Positions 49,956-56,699 of a stretch of DNA of 64,000 nt are shown here, piece by piece. The translations under genes and the position numbers were made by a program. The DNA comes from Thiotrichaceae bacterium (GTDB lineage: Bacteria; Pseudomonadota; Gammaproteobacteria; Beggiatoales; Beggiatoaceae), in the NCBI GenBank assembly GCA_016745055.1, contig JADGDF010000004.1, forward strand, positions 1 through 64,000, given 5' to 3'. The first letter of the stretch is position 1. Each line of letters begins with the position of its first letter. The notes under the pieces were generated by a model. That model saw nothing but the letters and a program-made list of their open reading frames with translations. It was not told the DNA's origin and made no database searches.

Positions 49956-50029
49956 TTTAAACGAAAAAAAAAGATTGACTTTTTAGTTATAACTTGAAAT
50001 AATGGACGCAACTTTTAAAGTTTAAACGA
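49956..50029 (+). promoter_or_regulatory. Promoter with two candidate operators
   Basis: -35 TTGACT (49975-49980), 17-bp spacer, -10 AATAAT (49998-50003), reading towards the gene at 50040. TTTAAACGA occurs at 49956-49964 and again at 50021-50029, so the two copies flank the promoter. They are likely sites for the divergent XRE repressor. Confidence 0.6.
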
Positions 50030-50039
50030 TATTTTAAAA

Positions 50040-50480
50040 ATGAAAAACAAAGTTTACATTGCAAAAGCAGAAGATTTACTTGGTTACGTTCGTTTGGCAG
50101 AACGTTGCCGAATTTCGGCTAAAAATTATATATCAAATAAAGAATTCAGAGTTAAAGCTATCTTAACCAAAGATGGCGAAGGATTTCGTTACGTGCAAGT
50201 TCGTTGCACTAAACGTACTACTGATACATTTCTAAAAATGTGCAATTTTGAAACAAATAAAATAGAACTACTCATTGATAATGAGTGGACAGAGTTCCTA
50301 CTAGGCGAGGAACCAAAGAAAGATTTACCACATGAAGTATGCTCCTCTGTTCGTCCTGCGAACCCATTGCTCTATATGAGAGAGCACCAGAATTATGTTT
50401 GGTTGTTCGGTTTAAAGGACGATTTTTTTCTTCCTGGGCAAGATGTGATTGGTGAGAGTGCGAGAGGGCCGCCGGAATGA
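50040..50480 (+). CDS. Hypothetical early protein, 146 aa
   Basis: Not recognised. First gene opposite the repressor, the place of cro or cII in other phages, but no helix-turn-helix is visible; basic N-terminal half (RLAERCRISAKNYISNKEFRVKAILTK). It is expected to be repressed in the lysogen. Confidence 0.6.
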   Translation: MKNKVYIAKAEDLLGYVRLAERCRISAKNYISNKEFRVKAILTKDGEGFRYVQVRCTKRTTDTFLKMCNFETNKIELLIDNEWTEFLLGEEPKKDLPHEVCSSVRPANPLLYMREHQNYVWLFGLKDDFFLPGQDVIGESARGPPE

Positions 50481-50595
50481 TGTTTAAACGTTGATATTGA
50501 TATTAGTTTGGTTGTGGCTTAATTGTAGCTTTTGATGGCTATTTATTAGTGAAAGTCAGTAGCATTTTTAGTAGTTGAAATTGAATGATTGGTTA

Positions 50596-50635
50596 AACTG
50601 AACTGAACTGAACTGAACTGAACTGAACTGAACTG
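50596..50635. repeat. Pentanucleotide tandem repeat (AACTG)8
   Basis: Eight perfect copies of AACTG in a row, followed by AATTG. It lies in the gap 50481-50813, which otherwise contains only a possible 22-codon ORF. Such short tandem repeats change length by slippage and can set promoter spacing. Confidence 0.85.
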
Positions 50636-50813
50636 AATTGGAGTGGGAGTTCGCGACCTGATTGAATGGGTGCCCCGATAATTGGGGCAACGGAAGATGG
50701 TAGTATGTGCGACTGTAGCAAACTGCATCACAGCCGGAAATACCGCAGAAATGTGTGCGCGATGACAGCAGGGAAAGACTTGCACTGAATACTAACAGGC
50801 TAAAGAAGGGAAG

Positions 50814-51053
50814 ATGACAAAATATCCAGAGGATTACGGCATATACGGACTTTCTCGTGAGTCCATCTAACTTTTGTTAGAAGATCAGAGCGCATCTAAT
50901 TTGACAGTAGCTTATGCTGCCATAGTTAGAGTGCCAACCGTTTCCACTTCTGAATTGGAAAAACTGGCAGAATTTGATTGTTTGCCTGGTGATATTCTAA
51001 CTGTTTGCAACTCAACTCCTGATGAGTTGATTAGTTTTTTAGTGAACCAATAA
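50814..51053 (+). pseudogene. Small gene with in-frame TAA at codon 19
   Basis: ATG at 50814 after AGAAGGG. MTKYPEDYGIYGLSRESI, TAA (50868-50870), then in the same frame LLLEDQSASNLTVAYAAIVRVP...DELISFLVNQ and a second TAA at 51051. The downstream part is clearly protein-like and leads straight into the lysis cassette (next ATG overlaps at 51055). Simplest reading is a point mutation; readthrough cannot be excluded. Confidence 0.55.
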
Positions 51054-51054
51054 T

Positions 51055-51135
51055 ATGACCGTTTTTTCAGATAAATTAATATCAATATTGATATTAGAGA
51101 TTATTGTTTCTTTACTTATCGGGATTGTATTTTGA
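51055..51135 (+). CDS. Small membrane peptide, 26 aa
   Basis: MTVFSDKLISILILEIIVSL then LIGIVF: one membrane helix almost as long as the peptide. It stands two bases before the lysin ATG and just after the preceding gene, so it is translated in the lysis cassette. A pinholin-like or regulatory peptide is possible but unproved. Confidence 0.4.
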   Translation: MTVFSDKLISILILEIIVSLLIGIVF

Positions 51136-51136
51136 T

Positions 51137-52384
51137 ATGTCTGAATTAGCGTTATTAGGATTGGTTGTTGCCTCTATGTGGATATTGGCAAGTTTATCAA
51201 AACCTTTCGATTTTAAAGGAATTCTTCAAGGTATTCTAGCTGTCATCATTATACTAATTATTAGTAGTGGTGGTGGTGATATAAATCAAGCTGAAGCAAA
51301 AATATTGAAAGAGAATCAATTCTCTGAATGGAATAAAAGGGTTGCTGAGTACAACAGTTCAAAACAATCAACGCGAGAATTAGAGGATGGATTTTTTAAG
51401 ATTAAGAAGAACAATCCATTACCAGAATGGATTTTGATAGTGGAAAAGATTCATCTTCAAATTAAAGAGGCAAGACAAGCGAATGGGAAGCCCGTTTTTA
51501 GCGATCCATTTTTTGTCTCATCAATTATGATAACAGAGAGCGTTCCTAGAAACGGAGATACTATTAATCCTGATAGTAAGAGTAGTGCAGGCGCATATGG
51601 TCCTATGCAAGTTCTAAAACCAACAGCCCTTCAAATGGGTTGTTCTGAAGAGAATTGGAAAGAATACTACTTTAATATTAGGTGTGGTATGAAGTATCTG
51701 TACTTCATGGCAGACTTGTTTTGGGAAGAATGGCCATCACAAAATGACCAATTCTACAAATTGGTTGCTGTTGGCTACCACTCTGGACAAGGTAATGTCA
51801 GAGCCTGGATGAAGCAAAAGTTTGGGGAATTTGATTTACCTGCCGATGTAATGGCAGTTATCCCTAAACTTACCAGTAATGGTAAGGAAAGAGTCTGGGG
51901 GAGAGTTTATCCCCAACGCACTTATGGCATTAGAACAGCGTTGCACGCTGTCTTAACAGGTAAGAATTACAGAGAAAAATGCACTAGCAGGGCAGGTATT
52001 CAGAAATACCTGAAAAGGCCAGAAGAGACAGATGCTTATCTATCTCATAAGGCAACCTACCACTTAGCTTGTCAAATAATTCAGATTCCAGGTGTAATTT
52101 ATATTTCTGGACTGAACGATCAGTACCACAGTAAAAAGTTCGGTGAAAATAACCGACACCGTCAAGGTTTAGCATTAGATTTATCAGTGTTGCCAGGGTT
52201 GGTTGATATTCAGGTGGTTGCTAAAAATATTCAGGAGTTGGCACCAGGTATGGTAACTGTAAAGATTCCTAAGTGCAATAAATGCACTGCGAACCACATC
52301 CATGTTGAATTCAAAGGGTTAACAGTGAAAGAAAGCATGGAAAGTGCAGAGAAATATTCAAGGATTAATAAAATCAATGAATAA
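51137..52384 (+). CDS. Two-domain lysin: lytic transglycosylase plus LAS (M15-like) peptidase
   Basis: 415 residues from ATG 51137. Two hydrophobic segments at about 4-18 and 28-44 anchor it. The SLT (goose-lysozyme-like) domain has the catalytic Glu in MITESVPRNGD, then SSAGAYGPMQVLKPTA and VAVGYHSGQGNVRAW. The C-terminal domain has NRHRQGLALDLS and NHIHVEF, the zinc ligands H-x(6)-D and H-x-H of LAS peptidases. It would cut both the glycan strand and the peptide stem. N-terminal membrane segments suggest signal-anchor export instead of holin release. Confidence 0.85.
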   Translation: MSELALLGLVVASMWILASLSKPFDFKGILQGILAVIIILIISSGGGDINQAEAKILKENQFSEWNKRVAEYNSSKQSTRELEDGFFKIKKNNPLPEWILIVEKIHLQIKEARQANGKPVFSDPFFVSSIMITESVPRNGDTINPDSKSSAGAYGPMQVLKPTALQMGCSEENWKEYYFNIRCGMKYLYFMADLFWEEWPSQNDQFYKLVAVGYHSGQGNVRAWMKQKFGEFDLPADVMAVIPKLTSNGKERVWGRVYPQRTYGIRTALHAVLTGKNYREKCTSRAGIQKYLKRPEETDAYLSHKATYHLACQIIQIPGVIYISGLNDQYHSKKFGENNRHRQGLALDLSVLPGLVDIQVVAKNIQELAPGMVTVKIPKCNKCTANHIHVEFKGLTVKESMESAEKYSRINKINE

Positions 52385-53894
52385 GAATTTAAACACAGGA
52401 ATGGAAAGAGGTAGCTACACCTTGTTTGGTATAGTTATAGTGTTGGAAGTGCTGTTTTGGATTGAGTTCTTAAGTCCTACTATTACAAATGGTGTCGCCT
52501 GTGTGATTGCAGCACTTGCCGTATCTTATTTCTTGGCATATTCAAGAACGGCAATACCTCATGCTAGGCATCAAATGCAAATAAGAGGAATAAGTAATGA
52601 TAAATTAACTATTTTTACTTTTGCAGAATTAGCAACCTACAGCATTTTGGTTATTACCATTCTTCACATGTTATCTATTTTTACTCTAAACAATGAGAGA
52701 GCCGCATATGAAAAGGATGAAAGCGTTGTTGCGGCTAAAATGGCCCTGGTCTCCAGACAAAGTGAGAATGACTTATTTAGCTTTGGATATACTGATAATG
52801 AACTGAGTACAGCCAAAATGAAACTTGCAAATTTAAATTCTGAAAAAGAAGGAATTTTGCAAGAGCAGTTGATGAATAATACTTTAATAGAGAAAGATTA
52901 TAATGAAAAAGTGAAAGCTTTTTGGAGTAAGACGTGGCATTGTAAATATGCTTCCAATGATTATTCTTGCACGGCAAAGAAGACGAAGCATACAACTTCT
53001 TTTATCATGAATAGAGACTGTTCACCAAATAACAACATGGTGACAGCATCTAAACATTTATGTCCACAATGGAAACAATTAGAGGCTGAATCCCCCGCCT
53101 CGAATGTTACTCCCAGGATTTTAGAGATAGATGTTGAAGTAGCTGGATTAGAGTCTGGCCCCTTAAAAGCCTTGAGGGAAAAAGGTATTTTAAAGGCAAA
53201 TTTGTTGCATGCGCAGCAGGCTTATGAGCAATCTCTAATAAAAATAGGTGCTGATAGTTTAGAGAGAAACGCCTATGAGCTGATGGCAGCTTATGTAGAT
53301 GCTGAAAAGACAAGCATAACAAGCAAGTCTTTTAGCATGTTAGTGAATATTTTGTTAGTGGTTTTGATGGGGGCTTTTCTTTGGATATATGGTTTTACAT
53401 CAGCAAGGATGGCCCTCCCCGTAAAGGAAGAGTTATTAACTAACACCACAGAAAAAGAGTCTTTTTCCAGTTTAATGGTAAATGGTTTTAAATCGATTAT
53501 TTACTTTTTTAAAAAAGGCGAATCAAGTACTAAAGATAAAGCAGTGCCAAAAATCACCATACCTGAAACACCTACTAAAAATGTAAAAGAACCACAAAAA
53601 ACCATTAAATCCACTAAGCAACAAAAAGTTAAATTGGATAAATCTGATACGACGTTAACTCCTGTTACTGCGGGTTACCAAGGGACAAGCATAGGATTTG
53701 GAGCAGAACCAGGGGGGAAGGTGAACGTTAAGTCTCCTATGGATCCAATAGCGCTCAAATACTTTGTTTCGTTGGTTCAAAATAAGACAAGCCAAAACAA
53801 AGCGGCTAAGATGGTTTGTGAGTATTTCGGATTGACACAACAACCCAACGGCACGGAGATGATGAAAAAGTCACAATCGTTAGGTTATTTATAA
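52377..53894 (+). CDS. Membrane protein with coiled coil and HTH-like tail, 505 aa
   Basis: Start 52377 overlaps the lysin stop. Membrane segments at about 13-30, 36-52, 78-96 and near 335-353; between the third and fourth lies a long charged coiled coil with cysteines in WHCKYASNDYSC. The last 60 residues (KYFVSLVQNKTSQNKAAKMVCEYFGLTQ) look like a small helical domain. Not recognised. Its position next to the lysin hints at a lysis or membrane-fusion role, but this is weak. Confidence 0.6.
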   Translation: MNKNLNTGMERGSYTLFGIVIVLEVLFWIEFLSPTITNGVACVIAALAVSYFLAYSRTAIPHARHQMQIRGISNDKLTIFTFAELATYSILVITILHMLSIFTLNNERAAYEKDESVVAAKMALVSRQSENDLFSFGYTDNELSTAKMKLANLNSEKEGILQEQLMNNTLIEKDYNEKVKAFWSKTWHCKYASNDYSCTAKKTKHTTSFIMNRDCSPNNNMVTASKHLCPQWKQLEAESPASNVTPRILEIDVEVAGLESGPLKALREKGILKANLLHAQQAYEQSLIKIGADSLERNAYELMAAYVDAEKTSITSKSFSMLVNILLVVLMGAFLWIYGFTSARMALPVKEELLTNTTEKESFSSLMVNGFKSIIYFFKKGESSTKDKAVPKITIPETPTKNVKEPQKTIKSTKQQKVKLDKSDTTLTPVTAGYQGTSIGFGAEPGGKVNVKSPMDPIALKYFVSLVQNKTSQNKAAKMVCEYFGLTQQPNGTEMMKKSQSLGYL

Positions 53895-54130
53895 TGACAA
53901 CAGAAGAACAAAAACTTGAAATTGGACAGTTAGTTTTTGACCAAATAACACAGGAAGTTCTGCCAATTAGTTGCAGGTACGTCATTTGTGAAGAAAATCC
54001 TGTACCAGGAATACCAAAAACTTACTTTAAGTACAAGGTTGGTTCACAAGTCAGATTTAGGCAAAATTTAATTATCATCTCAAACTGTCGTGAATTAAGG
54101 AGAAGCTTATGTTTAACGCTAAAGCATTAA
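53894..54130 (+). CDS. Hypothetical protein, 78 aa
   Basis: Not recognised. Beta-rich (KTYFKYKVGSQVRFRQNLIIIS). It overlaps its upstream neighbour and the first copy of the tandem small gene. Its 3' end is duplicated downstream of the fourth copy (54735-54824), showing that the duplication unit included part of this gene. Confidence 0.55.
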   Translation: MTTEEQKLEIGQLVFDQITQEVLPISCRYVICEENPVPGIPKTYFKYKVGSQVRFRQNLIIISNCRELRRSLCLTLKH

Positions 54131-54312
54131 AAAACACATATTTCATATTCCAAAATAGCGATAATATTTATTTTATTGCAGGTGCAGAGAGGACTCAGCG
54201 AATTTTGAATGGGGATGAATACATCGACTGGGAAGAATATTCTGTTTTTGATCCATCCACCGGAACGTGGCGATGTTGCAGTAAAAAACTCATATTTCAT
54301 ATTCCAAAATAG
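54109..54312 (+). CDS. Tandem small gene, copy 1 (end altered by duplication)
   Basis: 67 residues: MFNAKALKNTYFIFQNSDN, ERTQRILNGDEYIDWEEYSV, FDPSTGTWR, then CCSKKLIFHIPK, which is read from the start of the next repeat unit. Shine-Dalgarno AAGGAG. Family unknown; the motif DEYIDWEEYSVFDPSTGTWR suggests a small beta fold. The intact copy is at 54824. Confidence 0.55.
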   Translation: MFNAKALKNTYFIFQNSDNIYFIAGAERTQRILNGDEYIDWEEYSVFDPSTGTWRCCSKKLIFHIPK

Positions 54313-54598
54313 CGATAATATTTATTTTATTGCAGGTGCAGAGAGGACTCAGCGAATTTTGAATGGGGATGAATACATCGACTGGGAAGAATATTCTGTT
54401 TTTGATCCATCCACCGGAACGTGGCGATGTTGCAGTAAAAAACTCATATTTCATATTCCAAAATAGCGATAATATTTATTTTATTGCAGATGCAGAATGG
54501 CCATTTAAGGAGAAGCTTATGTTTAACACTAAAGCAGTAAAAAACAAATATTTCATATTCAAAGGTAGCGATAGTATTTGTTTTATTGCAGATGTAGA
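54137..54598 (+). repeat. 154-bp direct tandem repeat, three copies
   Basis: CATATTTCATATTCCAAAAT occurs at 54137, 54291 and 54445, exactly 154 bp apart, with near-identical DNA between. The units encode most of the small protein but only the first has an ATG; units two and three are out of frame with it or lack a start. Unequal recombination is the likely cause. Confidence 0.85.
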
Positions 54599-54719
54599 GA
54601 GGACTCAGCGAATTTTGAATGGGGATGAATACATCGACTGGGAAGAATATTCTGTTTTTGATCCATCCACCGGAACGTGGCGATTTTGCAGTAAAAAACT
54701 CATACATTTTGTGATGTAA
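54519..54719 (+). CDS. Tandem small gene, copy 4
   Basis: 66 residues from its own ATG with AAGGAG: MFNTKAVKNKYFIFKGSDSI, then RILNGDEYIDWEEYSVFD and a changed end SKKLIHFVM. About 90% like copy 5 over the shared part. It is followed by a repeat of the 3' end of the 78-aa gene, so the larger duplication is about 700 bp. Confidence 0.55.
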   Translation: MFNTKAVKNKYFIFKGSDSICFIADVERTQRILNGDEYIDWEEYSVFDPSTGTWRFCSKKLIHFVM

Positions 54720-54823
54720 AGTCCAAATTATTAAACTTACTTTAAGTACAAGGTTGGATCACAAGTCAGATTTAGGAAAAATATAATTATCATCTCAAAC
54801 TGTCGTGAATTAAGGAGAAGCTT

Positions 54824-55051
54824 ATGTTTAACGCTAAAGCATTAAAAAACACATATTTCATATTCAAAGGTAGCGATAATATTTGTTTTATTGCAGATGC
54901 AGAGAGGACTCAGCGAATTTTGAATGGGGATGAATACATCGACTGGGAAGAATATTCTGTTTTTGATCCATCCACCGGAACGTGGCGATTTTTCGGCAAC
55001 GATGAAAATGAAAACACATTGTTGTCATATCAAATTGACAAATTAAATTAG
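54824..55051 (+). CDS. Tandem small gene, copy 5 (intact)
   Basis: 75 residues, the most complete member: ends RFFGNDENENTLLSYQIDKLN. Shine-Dalgarno AAGGAG and start context identical to copies 1 and 4. Function unknown; amplification of a small gene next to a lysis region may reflect selection for dosage or simple instability. Confidence 0.6.
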   Translation: MFNAKALKNTYFIFKGSDNICFIADAERTQRILNGDEYIDWEEYSVFDPSTGTWRFFGNDENENTLLSYQIDKLN

Positions 55052-55069
55052 GTAACAAGAAGTTGAGAT

Positions 55070-55339
55070 TTGATTCAGGATATTGAGCTTCTTTGGGTTA
55101 CGCTGAATTATTTGACAGATATTTGTCGAATTCAGTGCGACCCATCAATAGTTAAATTGCTGGAAATAATGCTTTATAGTTCGTATCACGAGGAATGCTT
55201 GAGGGTGAAAATAACATTTGCCCTTGGTGAAATAAAGAAGCCTAGCTGCCAAGTTTTTGAGATTGCTAGTATTTTTAAGAATGACGACTGTTTGGCCGTT
55301 AGGGAGAATTGCCTTTTTATTGAAGGCAAACGCCAATGA
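55070..55339 (+). CDS. Hypothetical protein, 89 aa
   Basis: TTG start at 55070 is the first possible one; no strong Shine-Dalgarno. Helical, with LLEIMLYSSYHEECLRVKITFALGEIKKPSCQVFEIASIF, a rhythm like HEAT repeats. Not recognised. Confidence 0.45.
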   Translation: MIQDIELLWVTLNYLTDICRIQCDPSIVKLLEIMLYSSYHEECLRVKITFALGEIKKPSCQVFEIASIFKNDDCLAVRENCLFIEGKRQ

Positions 55340-55592
55340 GATAGTTGTGGTATGTGATGTTACATATAAGGTTGTTGATGCATATGTGACTATTAGTTAG
55401 AACCTGGTAATAGATATGGGGTCGAGGAAGATGTGTATTGGTTGCAATATTTTGATTAAACACAATGAAGCAGTAAACTTTAAACACCCAGATTATGTCC
55501 ATACTCTTGATAGGTTCTTTCAGAAGTTGGCCAGGTGCGGGACTTAAGACCCCTGTTTTTGCCTAATTTTGAGTTTCAAAAAACTCACTTCC

Positions 55593-55695
55593 ACTTCCGT
55601 TTCGAGAAAAATTGCAAAAATGAAACGCGAAAACGACCTAAAAACGGGCTTTTTGAGTACTATTTTTGTAAAAATGCAAAAACGGAAACGGAAGT
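55593..55695. repeat. Inverted repeat ACTTCCGTTTC / GAAACGGAAGT
   Basis: The 11-bp arms at 55593-55603 and 55685-55695 lie in the noncoding gap 55340-55768. The left arm is preceded by CACTTCC. A related pair stands at 32259-32325. In between the DNA is A- and T-rich with more ACG/AAACG steps. No gene is supported in this gap up to 55768. Confidence 0.55.
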
Positions 55696-55768
55696 AGCAT
55701 CCTAAAATAGGCCGAGTTCTATTTTTGTACCGAAAAATATTGTTTTTATTTGTTAGGGGGGGGTCGTG

Positions 55769-55924
55769 ATGTTGGAATGTACAAAAATGTCAAGTTATGA
55801 AGGGAAAATGGCTGTATACATATGTCGCTTTTACCAGAAATACATCAAAAACAATCACATGTTATACAAGCCTTCTCGTTTTGAAGAATTAAAAGAGAAG
55901 AAAAAACAACTGAAATTATTTTAG
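55769..55924 (+). CDS. Small basic protein, 51 aa
   Basis: MLECTKMSSYEGKMAVYICR, then FYQKYIKNNHMLYKPSRFEELKEKKKQLKLF. A GGGGGGGG tract serves as the upstream purine-rich site. Not recognised; possibly nucleic-acid binding because of the basic tail. It leads an operon with the next two genes. Confidence 0.5.
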   Translation: MLECTKMSSYEGKMAVYICRFYQKYIKNNHMLYKPSRFEELKEKKKQLKLF

Positions 55925-55932
55925 GAGAATAA

Positions 55933-56202
55933 ATGGAAGTAATAATCAGTAACAGGGGGTTTTCTTCAGTGTTTCATAGGACTTACGTTAATCAAACTAA
56001 TTCTAGAATCATTGGGGAAAGTTCTACTATTGGAGATTATGATGATTCATTTGACATTCCTGGCAGTTCATTTCTATGGGTTGGTGATAGCCACCTCATC
56101 AATAGGGATGAAGTTAGGGAATTGGTAGGATTGATGCAATATTGGTTTGATAACAAAGGATTACCCGACGTCGGATTGAAACCACAGGAGTTAAAGCCAT
56201 GA
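55933..56202 (+). CDS. Hypothetical protein, 89 aa
   Basis: AGGAG before ATG. ISNRGFSSVFHRTYVNQTNS, then DIPGSSFLWVGDSHLINRDEVRELVGLMQYWFDNKGLP. The end (HLNREEV-x-x-L-x-x-x-L-x-x-W) looks like a phage accessory protein but I do not recognise it. Its stop overlaps the next start (ATGA). Confidence 0.6.
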   Translation: MEVIISNRGFSSVFHRTYVNQTNSRIIGESSTIGDYDDSFDIPGSSFLWVGDSHLINRDEVRELVGLMQYWFDNKGLPDVGLKPQELKP

Positions 56203-56594
56203 AGACTGAGCAGAAAGGCACAGACCCTGAAACCGCACCTGAGTCTGGCGGGGCGGCTGGAGTAGCCTTATTAGAGCGGCTGGGGATACGAACCCAGTGG
56301 GACTTGTTGGATCTGGCAGAAAAATCCAATCCACCGAAGGAGCAGCCAAGTGTCTCCAAAAACTGGTGCACTGACGTGCCATTCTCGGTGGATGGGTGGG
56401 TAGTTTGGATTTTTTACGACTGTGGCGAACTCGACTACATCACTTATTTCACCGCCCCTGACGGCACGATGATCGACTTTTGGGAATGGGACGAAAACCA
56501 TCCCTGGAAAAACGATCTCATGAACTGGCGAAATGTTGGAGACATGCATCGGCTTCAGTTGAGTGCGGCTAATATCCAAGCATCAGGCGCGTAG
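56199..56594 (+). CDS. GC-rich hypothetical protein, 131 aa, cassette-like
   Basis: MKTEQKGTDPETAPESGGAA, then ALLERLGIRTQWDLLDLAEK, SVDGWVVWIFYDCGELDYITYF, DFWEWDENHPWKND. About half of its bases are G or C, clearly above its neighbours, and codon use differs. Just after its stop lies an attC-like site, and GTTAAAG stands just before its ATG, the two expected ends of an integron gene cassette. The ATGA overlap with the previous gene may be chance. Function unknown; acidic, soluble. Confidence 0.65.
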   Translation: MKTEQKGTDPETAPESGGAAGVALLERLGIRTQWDLLDLAEKSNPPKEQPSVSKNWCTDVPFSVDGWVVWIFYDCGELDYITYFTAPDGTMIDFWEWDENHPWKNDLMNWRNVGDMHRLQLSAANIQASGA

Positions 56595-56619
56595 TCGCCT
56601 GGATGCTATTGTTAGGCGC
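56565..56619 (+). other. Integron attC-like recombination site
   Basis: 55 bp: GCGGCTAATAT (R''/left), then CATCAGGCG-CGTAGT-CGCCTGGATG (inner arms with one extrahelical base), then ATTGTTAGGCGC (R'/right with the core GTTAGGC). Inner and outer arms are complementary, as in attC single-strand hairpins. The left core GGCTAAT deviates from RYYYAAC in its last base. The site overlaps the end of the 131-aa gene, as usual in cassettes. Confidence 0.5.
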
Positions 56620-56699
56620 TTGCATAATGGAGAACGGCAGCATAGCAACTAAAAGTATTGAATTTTGTTATTTCAGGGGGTGATAGTAGTGCGAGGAAG

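Noticed and set aside
50546-50785. 79-aa minus-strand reading with QFSSV repeats
   Set aside because: The repeats are just the translated (AACTG) tract; no start signal and no protein character elsewhere.
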